This document shows positions 17,239 to 25,495 of a stretch of 64,000 bases of DNA, one piece after another (the first letter of the stretch is position 1; every line of letters begins with the position of its first letter). Made by a program: the position numbers and the translations under genes. Below the pieces are notes generated by a model, which was not told the origin of the DNA, ran no database searches, and worked only from the letters and a program-made list of their open reading frames with translations. The stretch spans positions 62,001 through 126,000 of the forward strand of contig NZ_JAPZSK010000017.1 of the NCBI RefSeq assembly GCF_027531815.1, in the 5' to 3' direction. This stretch comes from Gemmatimonas sp. Its GTDB lineage: Bacteria > Gemmatimonadota > Gemmatimonadetes > Gemmatimonadales > Gemmatimonadaceae.

Positions 17239-18470
17239 GTGGGGGCGCGGGCGGGGCATCGACGTGCCCGCCCGCGTCCCGTCTTCTCCCTCAACAGCCG
17301 CGCCGGGCCTGATACGTCAGTTCGTCTGTCGCCGCGTCGAGCACGATACGGTTGGCCCACTCCACCCCCTGGGCCACCGAGTGATCCATGTTGCCCACCT
17401 CGTAGCGCCAGGCCCCGAAGCGTCCCCGCGAACAGACGCCCACTGATCGCCGCCACGTAATCGTCGGCACTCTCCGCCACCGTCACGAGTGGCACGACGT
17501 GGCGCACGACGTCGGCTACCGGGGTCGACACGATCGGCTTGCCGGAGGCCATGTACTCGAGCGTCTTGGTGGGGTTGATGTACTGCGTGGCCTTGTTGAG
17601 GGCAAAGGGCATGAGGCACACATCGAAGCCCTTGAGGAAAGCGGGGAGCGCCTCGTACGGCTGCTGCCCGAACCAGTGGATGTTCTCGCGGCGTGGCAGG
17701 TCGCGGGTATCCACTTTCACCACGGGGCCCACCATGGCCACGCTGGCGGCGGGAAAGCGCTCCGCCACGTGGGCCAGCAGGGCATAGTCGAGCCGCTCGT
17801 CGATGACGCCTACGTAGCCGAGTACCGGTCCGGGGAGGGCGGCCAGCAGCTCGGGGATCGCCGTGTCGGCGTCGTGCGCCCGGGCGAAGTGGTCAGCGTC
17901 CACGCCGCAGCCAAAGAAATGCACATTGTCGTGAAAGCGGGACTTGGCGGTGGCCAGGGCATGGCCGCCAGCAAACACCACGTCGGCACGCGCCAGCAGG
18001 TATCGCTCGCGGTGCACGAGTTCCGTGGGGGCAAAGCGGAACTGTGCCAACTCGTCCATACAGTCGTACACGACGGCACACTCCTGGAACGCGCCCAGCA
18101 TGGCGGGCGCCGGCATGGGCGTATAGAACCACTGCACCGGCGCGTCGAACCGGTTGGCCAGGTCACCCGTGGCACCCGTCAGGTCGAGCAGCAAGGCGCG
18201 GATGGCCGTCAGGGAGGCGGCCTCGCTGTCGCGGTACGACGCCGGCAGGCGCGGGATGACGCGATGAACGCCGGGCTGCGGCTGCGTCCGCTGCAGCGTG
18301 GGACGCACCAGATCATCCAGATACTGCGGCTCCTCCACGAAGAGGACCTCGTGGGACCGTGCGAACCGCGAAAACAGCTGCTGAGGGCGCTGCCACACGA
18401 AGTCCCAGCGCAGGTGGCTGTGCACGAGAAGTGGCCGGCCGCTGATCACATCGGCAATCGAAGTCGTCAC
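17235..18470 (-). CDS. Glycosyltransferase (GT4-like), C-terminus disrupted
   Basis: The protein resembles GT-B glycosyltransferases that make exopolysaccharide. It has an N-terminal LLVHSHLRWDFVWQRPQQ, central VVYDCMDEL, and a C-terminal donor-binding half with LGYVGVIDERLD and the NKATQYINPTKTLEYMASGKPIV signature. After about residue 345 of this reading (DDYVAAISG) the frame turns into Gly/Arg-rich sequence with no family match. A neighbouring frame there encodes the end of an FAD oxidoreductase. The natural C-terminus has probably been lost by deletion. The start is uncertain: GTG 18470 shown, GTG 18527 possible. It is convergent with the sigma-54 activator, overlapping it by 4 bases. Confidence 0.75.
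   Translation of the reverse strand: MTTSIADVISGRPLLVHSHLRWDFVWQRPQQLFSRFARSHEVLFVEEPQYLDDLVRPTLQRTQPQPGVHRVIPRLPASYRDSEAASLTAIRALLLDLTGATGDLANRFDAPVQWFYTPMPAPAMLGAFQECAVVYDCMDELAQFRFAPTELVHRERYLLARADVVFAGGHALATAKSRFHDNVHFFGCGVDADHFARAHDADTAIPELLAALPGPVLGYVGVIDERLDYALLAHVAERFPAASVAMVGPVVKVDTRDLPRRENIHWFGQQPYEALPAFLKGFDVCLMPFALNKATQYINPTKTLEYMASGKPIVSTPVADVVRHVVPLVTVAESADDYVAAISGRLFAGTLRGLALRGGQHGSLGGPGGGVGQPYRARRGDRRTDVSGPARLLREKTGRGRARRCPARAPT
17291..17440 (-). pseudogene. C-terminal remnant of an FAD-dependent amine oxidase/UDP-galactopyranose mutase-like protein
   Basis: In a frame different from that of the overlapping glycosyltransferase, about 49 codons end at the stop at 17291. They contain SRGRFGAWRYEVGNMDHS followed by VAQGVEWANRIV. 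That is the usual C-terminal FAD-binding pattern (GRFG.W.YEV.N.DHS...GVE) of flavin-containing amine-oxidase or UDP-galactopyranose-mutase-like proteins. No upstream part of such a gene exists here. A deletion between two once-adjacent genes, or an assembly join, would explain it. Confidence 0.6.
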
Positions 18471-18734
18471 GGAATGCGTCCCGCTGAAGGGGAGAAAGCC
18501 AGAAGCAGCCGGATCGGCGCGCCTCACGGATCAGCACAAGGGGGCAAGGCAAGTGCCATTGGCGCAGTGATGAGCTTCGCGTGGGTGCCCCATGGGACGC
18601 GGCGCGGCCACGGCTGGCCGACGGAGACGCCAAACGAAACGGCGGTACCCCCGGCACCCCTCCGCACCGGACATACCGCCGCTCGTGCGCACCCGAAGGT
18701 GCGGTCCTGCGCGCGTACCGTGCAGTCGTGTACG

Positions 18735-19367
18735 CTAGAACGCCTCGTGGCGGCGCGGGATCACGCCATTGCTGTTCGCGCCGATGTAGTTCGAGCGTTC
18801 CCGACCACGCCGCCGTTCACCGAAGAAGCGCTGGTCGTCGTACAGACCATCGCGATAGAACGCCTCCTCGTCGCCGTGCCCATCCGCCAACCCTGACGCG
18901 GACGATGATGTCGCGGGATTCGTGCCATCGGCTTGCGGGAAGCGTTCCCGCAACGACACTTCGTACTCGCGCGACAGCGAGTGACGATCATATGGCGGGA
19001 GCGTGCGGGGGTCGACGATCGACGAGCTCAGCACCACGTCATCTTCGTCGTCGTCGAGCCGCGCCGATCCGATGGGGATGAGCACGTGTCGGTCGGCGGA
19101 AGTGTTCAAGGCTTCCTTGTTGAGACGCGCCTCGATGTAGCGCACCTTCATCAGCCCGGTGTCCACCACCAGATCCTTCACCGTGCCGACCTTCTCGCCA
19201 TCGGCGGTGCGCACATCCCACCCCCGGATGTCGGGATCGCCATCGGCAACCTGCAGGTCGCTCATCTCGTCGAGGTGCACGAGGCGGGGAGTCCCATTGC
19301 GCCCGTCGCCGTGCAACGACGCGTCGCGTCCCGCCACGTCATCAAACCGATCGGGCTGCATGGACAT
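18735..19367 (-). CDS. PRC-barrel domain protein
   Basis: A 210-residue soluble, acidic protein. A PRC-barrel lies at about 45-120 (DIRGWDVRTADGEKVGTVKDLVVD, RYIEARLNKEAL, HVLIPIGSARLD). A charged C-terminal tail (DEEAFYRDGLYDDQRFFGERRRGRER) follows. PRC-barrel proteins of this type are often stress-associated. A small one-helix membrane protein is encoded just upstream on the same strand and may be co-transcribed. The 264 bases between this gene and the glycosyltransferase show nothing I can name. Confidence 0.75.
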   Translation of the reverse strand: MSMQPDRFDDVAGRDASLHGDGRNGTPRLVHLDEMSDLQVADGDPDIRGWDVRTADGEKVGTVKDLVVDTGLMKVRYIEARLNKEALNTSADRHVLIPIGSARLDDDEDDVVLSSSIVDPRTLPPYDRHSLSREYEVSLRERFPQADGTNPATSSSASGLADGHGDEEAFYRDGLYDDQRFFGERRRGRERSNYIGANSNGVIPRRHEAF

Positions 19368-19388
19368 ACTCCTGCGGCGTCACCGCGG

Positions 19389-19619
19389 TCATGGTTGTGA
19401 ATCACGCGACACGCCGGTGCGCGTGCCGCCCTCCGGTGGCGCAAGCGTCCCGGCCGCGGCACCGCTGTCGATCGCCATACGGTTGGTGTCCGTCGCCGTG
19501 GTCACATCGGCGGCGGGTTTCCGCGCGAAAAGGAACCAGAGCACGCCGACGAGCAGCAGGCCGGCGAGCAGCCATGGCCAGACGGAGCGTTCCTTTCGCT
19601 GAATGTTGATTTCTGCCAT
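19389..19619 (-). CDS. Small single-helix membrane protein
   Basis: A 76-residue protein. A basic N-terminus (INIQRKERS) is followed by one membrane helix (VWPWLLAGLLLVGVLWFLFA, residues 13-32), and the remaining 40 or so residues are Ala/Thr/Gly-rich and predicted to face the periplasm. It ends 22 bases before the PRC-barrel gene, so the two probably form an operon. No family recognised. Confidence 0.6.
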   Translation of the reverse strand: MAEINIQRKERSVWPWLLAGLLLVGVLWFLFARKPAADVTTATDTNRMAIDSGAAAGTLAPPEGGTRTGVSRDSQP

Positions 19620-19742
19620 CGCGGGGCCTCGTGGTGGTCATCGTGGTGATCGATGCGGAGCTCGTGTACCTCGATACCGGGTCGGCAATTCCCGGTCCAC
19701 GCCACCCTGCCCGTTGGCGGCACCGCGAGGGTAAATTGCGCC

Positions 19743-20129
19743 ATGGCCAACAGTGGCCGGCTGTACCGCCTTGAGGCGGCCAATGTGAATCACGCCGAGG
19801 ATGTGATGGGTCGGCTTGCACTACCTGATGAAATCATTCCTTTGCTGGCCGAACGCTTCAAGGCACTCGCGGAACCGGCCCGACTGCAGCTCCTGCGCGC
19901 GCTCATGACGCGGGAGCACACCGTGAACGAGCTGGTCCTGTCCACACAGCTCAGCCAGGCCAATGTCTCCAAGCACCTGCAGCTGCTGCACACGCTCGGG
20001 TTCGTACGCCGGCGCAAGCACGGGCTGTTCGTGCACTACGCGATTGCCGACCGCCAGGTGGCGAAGCTGTGCGACCTGATGTGTGCCCGGGTGCTTGCCG
20101 AAACACCGCGCTCTCGGAACGGCGGGTAG
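19743..20129 (+). CDS. ArsR-type winged-helix repressor
   Basis: A 128-residue winged-helix protein. The ArsR pattern is clear: FKALAEPARLQLLRAL, TVNELVLSTQLSQANVSKHLQLL as the recognition region, and the wing GFVRRRKHGLFVHYAI. The metal-binding ELCVCDL motif of ArsR/SmtB is absent (here TVNELVLST), so it probably senses something other than arsenic-type metals through that site. It lies 162 bases upstream of, and in the same direction as, the peptidase/peptide/ABC operon, which it may control. ATG 19743 fits the family length. Confidence 0.85.
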   Translation: MANSGRLYRLEAANVNHAEDVMGRLALPDEIIPLLAERFKALAEPARLQLLRALMTREHTVNELVLSTQLSQANVSKHLQLLHTLGFVRRRKHGLFVHYAIADRQVAKLCDLMCARVLAETPRSRNGG

Positions 20130-20291
20130 CCAAAGGGCCGATCATTCGGCCGACAGTGCGCTCTTCGCTCCGCATGAGATGACAGGCCGCTCACGGCCAC
20201 CCGCAAGTTGTGCCCCACGCGACCCGCCTGATGCGGCGCGTCGGTCGGCCCGCCCGGGTCGACGGCTTCTCTCGCCACGGGGGCGTCTCGC

Positions 20292-20912
20292 ATGCACAAG
20301 CTTCAGGTCGGTGGCGCAGGCGCTCGGCGCCTGCTTCAGGCGGCCGCGCTGCTGCTCCTGTTCACGGCGCTCGCGGCACCGCTCGTGGCGGCGCCGGCAA
20401 CGGGCACGACACCCGCGGCGGCACCTGCGGCGGCACGTGCCGCCGTCGATCCGCTGCGCACCACACGGCTCGTCCGCCGCCTCCACCTGCGCCTCGGCGG
20501 CGCTGCCGTGACGGCGCTCCCCCCCCACGAATTGCAGCGCGCGCATAACGACTGCGCGTTGACCATCGTCGCTCGGCTCCACCGCCGGGCCACGCACCCC
20601 GTGCCCGCGCTCCCCGCACCGCACACCCTCGCCCGCCAGCTCGAGCTCGGTCCGCGGGGGGTGGCGCTCGAAGCACTCGCCCGCACCCTCCGCCAACTCG
20701 GCTGGCCCGCCCGCGTGCAACGGGCACGCACCCCGCTCCACCCCCCGGCCATCGCCCTCGTCCACCCGGGACACTACGTGCTGCTCCTGCAGCAGTCGCC
20801 GGCAACGGTGGAGTACTTCGATCCGCTCATTGGCCTGGTCCAGGAACCGCGGCCGCACTTCGCGGCGCGCTGGACCGGCAACGGCGTGCAGTTGTCCACA
20901 GGGGACAACTGA
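20292..20912 (+). CDS. Membrane-anchored C39-type (double-glycine) peptidase
   Basis: A 206-residue protein. A basic start (MHKLQVGGAGARR) and one hydrophobic helix at about 14-33 suggest a Sec signal or anchor, placing the enzyme outside the cytoplasm. The catalytic signature is complete: oxyanion Gln82, Cys88 in HNDCAL, His161 in GHYVLL and Asp177 in YFDPLIG. Gln-Cys spacing (6) and His-Asp spacing (16) match C39 enzymes that cut after GG leaders. C39 domains are normally the cytoplasmic N-terminus of an ABC exporter, so a free, exported one is unusual. It opens the operon ahead of two GGG-motif peptides. Confidence 0.85.
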   Translation: MHKLQVGGAGARRLLQAAALLLLFTALAAPLVAAPATGTTPAAAPAAARAAVDPLRTTRLVRRLHLRLGGAAVTALPPHELQRAHNDCALTIVARLHRRATHPVPALPAPHTLARQLELGPRGVALEALARTLRQLGWPARVQRARTPLHPPAIALVHPGHYVLLLQQSPATVEYFDPLIGLVQEPRPHFAARWTGNGVQLSTGDN

Positions 20913-20978
20913 CACTCGGCGCGCCGGCGCCTCCCGCGCGACGGCCGCCATCATCATCACCCACGCAACGGAGAATCC

Positions 20979-21290
20979 ATGTTGCTTCGACATACCACAT
21001 CCGTCTTGGCGCTCGCCGTGGCCTTCGCCCTCGGCGCAGCACCGCCCGCCAACGGCGCCGGGCCCGTCCCCGCCACCGTGCCGAACACGCCCGCCGCAAC
21101 CGAAATCGGCGGCGGCGGACCCGGGCTCACCTGCCTCGGCTGCGTCGGGGCCGGTGTCGTCGGGCTGGCCACCGCCGGCTTCGGCGGCCTGTACGTCACC
21201 CTCATGGTCGGCGGCGCCAAAGCCGTCGCCTTGGGCGGAAGCGTCGTCACCTGCGCCGCCGCCTGCGTCGCCTACTTCAACGAGGAATAA
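20979..21290 (+). CDS. Putative precursor peptide 1, CxxC/CxxxC, GGG motif
   Basis: A 103-residue protein with ribosome site GGAGAA. Residues 1-27 form a Sec-type signal ending near ANGA, then a Pro/Ala/Thr linker. TEIGGG is at 41-46, followed by a glycine/alanine-rich hydrophobic segment bounded by C52-x2-C55 and C92-x3-C96, ending in Asn-Glu-Glu. The same plan recurs in the next gene. If the C39 enzyme cuts after the third Gly, the product is about 57 residues with two cysteine pairs and -4 Ile. No family is known to me. A bacteriocin-like or signalling product is inferred. Confidence 0.7.
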   Translation: MLLRHTTSVLALAVAFALGAAPPANGAGPVPATVPNTPAATEIGGGGPGLTCLGCVGAGVVGLATAGFGGLYVTLMVGGAKAVALGGSVVTCAAACVAYFNEE

Positions 21291-21295
21291 CCACC

Positions 21296-21706
21296 ATGCG
21301 ACAGACACTCATGCACCTCGCCTGGGGGCTCGCGACCGCCGCCCTCATCATCGCCACGCCGCTGCGTGCCATCGGTTCGCCGGACATGCCGCCAATGGCA
21401 CCGGTCGCCGCCACCACGGCCCTGCCCACCACGGCCCTGACCGGCGCCGCGATCACCGCCGCACTGCCCGTCACCGCCGACACAGCAGTGAACGCGGCGC
21501 CCGTCGCCTCACCCATCGCCAGTGAATACGGCGGCGGATGGACCCAGGTGTACTGCGCCGCCTGCGTCGGACTCGGTGCCTACGCCCTGTTCGCCGGCGG
21601 GTTCACCATGCTGCCGGTGATCCTCGCGAATCCGGCCGCGTACGGCACCTTCTCCGGTACCTGCGTGATCGCCTGCCGGTCGGTGCTCGACGACCTCATG
21701 AAATGA
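21296..21706 (+). CDS. Putative precursor peptide 2, CxxC/CxxxC, GGG motif
   Basis: A 136-residue protein starting 5 bases after peptide 1, with GAGGA as ribosome site. Signal-like residues 1-27 (WGLATAALIIATPLRAIGS) are followed by a longer Pro/Ala/Thr linker. SEYGGG is at 76-81, then W82, C87-x2-C90, a hydrophobic Gly/Ala-rich core, and C123-x3-C127 with a charged tail (RSVLDDLMK). It shares motif, spacing and order with peptide 1 but little other sequence, as expected for a two-component peptide pair. Predicted core after cleavage: about 55 residues. Confidence 0.7.
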   Translation: MRQTLMHLAWGLATAALIIATPLRAIGSPDMPPMAPVAATTALPTTALTGAAITAALPVTADTAVNAAPVASPIASEYGGGWTQVYCAACVGLGAYALFAGGFTMLPVILANPAAYGTFSGTCVIACRSVLDDLMK

Positions 21707-21719
21707 CACGAGGGCTGAG

Positions 21720-22220
21720 GTGATCTCCCGACCCACCTCCGTCGCCGTGCTGGGAGCCACTGCCCTCACCCTGGGTACGCTCCTGGCTCGGCCAGCCCGC
21801 GGCGATGCCAGCGCACCGGCGCGCCAGCAGTCCGAGGCGATCCTCGCGGCACGCGTGGCCTCCGCCATCACCGCGCTGCCGCAGCCAATGGGCGCCGCCA
21901 TACCGACCACTCGGCTCGTCGTCGCCGCCAACTGCCCCGCCTCACACACGGTGGTGCGCGTGCTCCTTCGCCGCGTGGCCCACCATGCCACCCTGCCGCC
22001 ACTCGTGATCCTCACCGATCGCTCATGGCCAACGCTCGACTCCCTCCGCTACGCAACAGCCAGCACGCTGCAGCAGGTCACGCAGCTCCCCCAACGCATC
22101 GGCGTTACCCCCGCTGCCGTCACCACCAACCCGGCCGGCAGCGCGCCCGGAGCAACCACCTCGCTCGGGGTGCATCAGGTGCTCGCTCACCTCGCCCCGA
22201 TCCCACCAGCCCGACCATGA
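21720..22220 (+). CDS. Exported thioredoxin-like protein with CPAS motif
   Basis: A 166-residue protein with a Sec signal at about 1-29. The rest looks like a thioredoxin fold: a strand leading to NCPAS (Cys72, a C-x-x-S active site), a later strand PLVILTD, and RIGVTP, which would be the cis-proline loop. A single active cysteine suggests a monothiol role in isomerising or carrying disulfides, fitting the four cysteines of each peptide encoded upstream. The start is GTG 21720 with GAGG before it. The assignment to the fold is by pattern and moderate in certainty. The stop overlaps the next ATG. Confidence 0.6.
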   Translation: MISRPTSVAVLGATALTLGTLLARPARGDASAPARQQSEAILAARVASAITALPQPMGAAIPTTRLVVAANCPASHTVVRVLLRRVAHHATLPPLVILTDRSWPTLDSLRYATASTLQQVTQLPQRIGVTPAAVTTNPAGSAPGATTSLGVHQVLAHLAPIPPARP

Positions 22221-22858
22221 CCCCTCCACTCAGTCACCGCCGCTCGCGAACCACACGACCCGCCGGCCGGCGCCGCGAGGCGGTGGCATCGAGTGTGTCC
22301 GCACCGCGACTGCTTCCCGCCTATCTCGTCGCCGTCAGCCTCACGGTCAGCATCGCGTGCATGATGCTCCTGGCCATGCAACGGTCCGCACCGTTCGATC
22401 TCACCGGACAGGTCGAGACGCTGCTCCCCCTCGCCAAGCTCAGCGTCTTCGCGGCGCCACTCATCGTCGCCGCGCGAGCAGCCGGGGCCGCAATCACCGT
22501 GTGGCTGGTGGCCGGCGCACTCAACGAACCGCTGCCACTCCGTACCATCGCCGCCACCATCGTGTTGTGGATTCCCCTGCTCGAGCTGTCAGCGCTCGTC
22601 GATGGCGTCGCCATCCTGCTCGATCCGCAGCGCGGATGGAATCAGGCGCATATCGCCCTCGGCCTCGATGCCCTCCTGCCGCAGCTCGATGGCAGCGCGC
22701 TGATCGCGGCTCGCCTCATCAACCTGCCATGGCTGGCCTTCACACTCGTGCTCTGGCGACAGCTCCGCACACGCCATGACCGCAGCGATACCGTCGCCGT
22801 ACCCGCCGCTCTCGCCGCGTCACTGCTGCTGGTACTGCTGCCCCTGCTGCAGCGCTGA
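22217..22858 (+). CDS. Multi-pass membrane protein, YIP1-like
   Basis: A 213-residue protein. A basic N-terminus ([16 protein letters not shown]) is followed by about five membrane segments. The segments are [75 protein letters not shown] and [17 protein letters not shown]. The pattern recalls small YIP1-family membrane proteins, but I cannot name it firmly. It overlaps the previous gene (ATGA) and sits just before the ABC genes. Immunity, or a chaperone for the peptides in the membrane, is a possible role. Confidence 0.6.
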   Translation: MTPPLSHRRSRTTRPAGRRREAVASSVSAPRLLPAYLVAVSLTVSIACMMLLAMQRSAPFDLTGQVETLLPLAKLSVFAAPLIVAARAAGAAITVWLVAGALNEPLPLRTIAATIVLWIPLLELSALVDGVAILLDPQRGWNQAHIALGLDALLPQLDGSALIAARLINLPWLAFTLVLWRQLRTRHDRSDTVAVPAALAASLLLVLLPLLQR

Positions 22859-22899
22859 ACGTCCCGTTGCCCCTCCCCGCTCCCCTCACCACTGCCACC

Positions 22900-23616
22900 A
22901 TGCTGGTTGTCGACCGCGCCGTCGCACAGTACCCGCGTTTCACCCTCGGTCCAGTCACCCTCACCCTGCAGCCAGGTGATCGGGTCGCCCTGCTGGGCCG
23001 CAACGGCACCGGCAAGAGCACCCTGCTGGCACTCATGGCCGGGCTGCGACAGCCCGACCACGGGACCGTGTCCGCCGTTCCCGGCGGTGACGATCGTCAA
23101 CTCACACTGCGCCGAGATGTCGCGTATGTGGGCGCTGCCTTGCAGGCGCTGCCCTGGCACTCTGTCCAGGAACACTTCCGCTTCATGGCGCAGATGTACG
23201 AGGGCTGGAACACCGACCGCGCACTGGCCCTCGCGCATGAACTCGCGCTCGATGTGGGGGCCACCACCGGCACGCTGTCGCGCGGCAATACCGTGAAGCT
23301 CAACCTCGCGACCGCATGGGGGCGACAGGCCGACGTCCTGCTGCTCGACGAGCCAACCGCTGGCCTCGATCCCATCGCCCGCACCGACCTGCTGCGCGAG
23401 CTGCGCCGAACCATCCACGCGTTCCCCAACGCGATCGTCGTCTACGCTACCCATCTGCTCGACGAGCTGCACGAGATCGACCCCACTCGACTGCTCGTCC
23501 TGCGCGACGGGATGGTGCACAGCCACGACGGTGCGGCGATGGCGCAGTTGGACGTGGCGGCCCTCACGGCGCTGCTCACCGATACGCCACGGCGTAGCAC
23601 CCCGGAGGTGGCATGA
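22900..23616 (+). CDS. ABC transporter ATP-binding protein
   Basis: A 238-residue ATPase. Walker [10 protein letters not shown] is at 33-41, a degenerate signature LSRGN at 126-130, Walker B LLLDEP at 147-152 and the H-loop His185 in ATHLL. It is the only ATPase in the operon, and its type (CcmA-like) best fits the ABC-2-type permease that follows and overlaps it by 4 bases. ATG 22900 begins right at the domain. A TTG at 22867 would add 11 residues. No ribosome site decides. Confidence 0.88.
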   Translation: MLVVDRAVAQYPRFTLGPVTLTLQPGDRVALLGRNGTGKSTLLALMAGLRQPDHGTVSAVPGGDDRQLTLRRDVAYVGAALQALPWHSVQEHFRFMAQMYEGWNTDRALALAHELALDVGATTGTLSRGNTVKLNLATAWGRQADVLLLDEPTAGLDPIARTDLLRELRRTIHAFPNAIVVYATHLLDELHEIDPTRLLVLRDGMVHSHDGAAMAQLDVAALTALLTDTPRRSTPEVA

Positions 23617-24296
23617 CGCGTCCCGCCTGGCAGTCGCTCATGGCCATCCACTGGCGACGCGCCCGCGCCAGCCTGCTGGCGGTCACGCTGGCCGTGGGGC
23701 CGCTCTGCCTGCTGTTCGCACACAAGTCGGGATATCGCGCCGAAGACATCCTCGCCAACGTCATCATGCTGTGCGCGTTCCTGCCATTCGGCGTCGGCAG
23801 CGCCGTGGCCAAGTCCAAGGCCGACGGCTCGCTCGCCTTTCTGGCCAGTCTGCCGGTCAGCGCCGCCGAGCATGTGCGGGCCTGGCTGGTGCTCGCGGCA
23901 CTGCTGGCCACTCCACTGGTTGTGGCGGTCACGGCAGCCACGCTGGTTTTGCCCTTGGGACTCCCCGCCGTCGCTGCACCGGCCATCGCGGTCACCACGT
24001 TCGCCTTCATCGTGAGCGTCACGCTAGCCATGCTGGCCGTGCAGCTCAGCAAACCCCCCGCCGGTGCCGGTGCCTACCTGATCGCCACCATGAGCACGGT
24101 GCTGCTGGTGCTCTTCGCCGTGGGCAAGGTAGCCGAGCTGACGCCAACGCTGTTCTCGGCGGTCGTGCGGAGCCCGTATTTCGTTCCGGGACTCTCGGTC
24201 ATCTTGTGGGGAGTGGTGGGCGTCGTCTTCTGGCGCTCCTGCCATCGCATTGGACACTACATGACCAGCTACGTGGGTGATCCACCGCAGGCATGA
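23613..24296 (+). CDS. ABC-2-type transporter permease
   Basis: A 227-residue protein with about six membrane helices and the cytoplasmic segment KADGSLAFLASLPVSAAE, which is characteristic of ABC-2 permeases that pair with CcmA-type ATPases. It overlaps the ATPase gene and the next permease gene by 4 bases each, so stoichiometry may be set by translational coupling. The substrate is unknown, and export of or self-protection against the encoded peptides is inferred from context. Confidence 0.75.
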   Translation: MTRPAWQSLMAIHWRRARASLLAVTLAVGPLCLLFAHKSGYRAEDILANVIMLCAFLPFGVGSAVAKSKADGSLAFLASLPVSAAEHVRAWLVLAALLATPLVVAVTAATLVLPLGLPAVAAPAIAVTTFAFIVSVTLAMLAVQLSKPPAGAGAYLIATMSTVLLVLFAVGKVAELTPTLFSAVVRSPYFVPGLSVILWGVVGVVFWRSCHRIGHYMTSYVGDPPQA

Positions 24297-25495
24297 TGCG
24301 CACCCGCACGGAGACACCGCTGGGCACGTGGCGCATCTGCTGGCAGCTGGGCGTGTCCGCGCTGGCGACGTCTACCACGGGCACCGCCACGAGCATCGCG
24401 CTGGTGGTCACCAGCGTGGCGTGCGTGGTGGGCGCCGATCGGGCGTTCCTGTCGCTTGGCCAGCTGGTGCAGCAGCTCGCCGATGGTGGCAATTCCCCGG
24501 CTGCTCAGCTCGAGGTGACTGCCTGTCCCAAATGCCCGGCCGCGCTCTCGTCATGGGCCAGGTTGCACCCCCAGCTCGAGCAATCTGCCGTGACCACGGT
24601 GGTGGTGAGTAGTGTCGGTGGCATCGCGATTCCGCGCCGCACTGTACCCGTGCGCTGTGTCCCTCCGGGTCAGACACCAGCGGCAGTCAGCTGGTGGAGC
24701 AGCGGGGCGCGCCTGGCATGGCACGAGCAACCAACCCTCGGCACGAGCCACGGGGCCATACTCGCCGGTGTCGATTTGGCGCCACGCCGTCGCGGCAACG
24801 AGCGCGCGATCACGATGGAAACAACCGCGGGTGCGTGGGCCGTGATCGGAACGCTGCCTGCACGGCCGCTCCTGTCGCAGCACCGCGAGGAAAACGGTGC
24901 GCTGCTCGTGCCGTGGCGAGCGCCCTTCGATCGCCTGTGCCGAGGCGGCACGCGGCAGTGGCGTGTGGTGGCGCGCGATACACTGGCGCTCACGCGTGCG
25001 CTTGCCGAAGTGGGCGCCGCGTTGCGCCGTGATCTGCAGTTGCGCCCCACCGACGCGCCACCATGGCGCGTTCGCCGCCTCGACCGCTTCGGCACCCTGG
25101 TGCGTGGGCTCGTTGATCGCTTCTCGCGCTGGCTCATGGTGGTACCGCTGGTGGTCATGGTACTGGCGGGAGCCGGCATCTTCAGCGTGCAGGCGCTCGA
25201 GAGCGCGGCCCGCATTGACGAGTTCGGCGTGCGCAGAGCCGTGGGTGCCAGTCGCAGCACGCTGATGGGCCAGCTTGCCGTGGAAGCGATGATCGTGAGT
25301 GTGGTGGGGGTGGCGCTGGCGACGGCGGGACTGTGGTTGGCAGGCCTGCTCGAGGCGGGTGCGGTGGCGCTGTGGCGGGCAGCTGCGCAGGGGGCGGGCA
25401 TCGCGCTGCTCATGACCACGCTGGGGATGTTGCTTCCCGGCGTGAGCGCGCTGCGCGCGGCATCCATTGCGGCGCTGGAAGGCGGGAATCCCTGA
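24293..25495 (+). CDS. FtsX/MacB-like permease A
   Basis: A 400-residue protein. One N-terminal helix (about 22-47) and a periplasmic domain of about 230 residues precede a C-terminal FtsX-type three-helix unit with FGVRRAVGASRSTLMGQL, the usual cytoplasmic coupling segment. This is the MacB/LolC layout without an attached ATPase. The periplasmic domain carries a CPKC pair (C78, C81) and further cysteines, unusual for the family and matching the cysteine theme of the peptides. Its cognate MacB-type ATPase is not visible in the operon. Confidence 0.72.
   Translation: MMRTRTETPLGTWRICWQLGVSALATSTTGTATSIALVVTSVACVVGADRAFLSLGQLVQQLADGGNSPAAQLEVTACPKCPAALSSWARLHPQLEQSAVTTVVVSSVGGIAIPRRTVPVRCVPPGQTPAAVSWWSSGARLAWHEQPTLGTSHGAILAGVDLAPRRRGNERAITMETTAGAWAVIGTLPARPLLSQHREENGALLVPWRAPFDRLCRGGTRQWRVVARDTLALTRALAEVGAALRRDLQLRPTDAPPWRVRRLDRFGTLVRGLVDRFSRWLMVVPLVVMVLAGAGIFSVQALESAARIDEFGVRRAVGASRSTLMGQLAVEAMIVSVVGVALATAGLWLAGLLEAGAVALWRAAAQGAGIALLMTTLGMLLPGVSALRAASIAALEGGNP

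Noticed and set aside
18535..18560. CACAAGGGGGCAAGG as a fourth purine-rich inverted repeat
   Set aside because: Only the core G run matches, and there is no complementary arm nearby.
17499..18896. Plus-strand open frame opposite the glycosyltransferase
   Set aside because: Shadow frame without motifs, and the minus strand carries a recognisable family.
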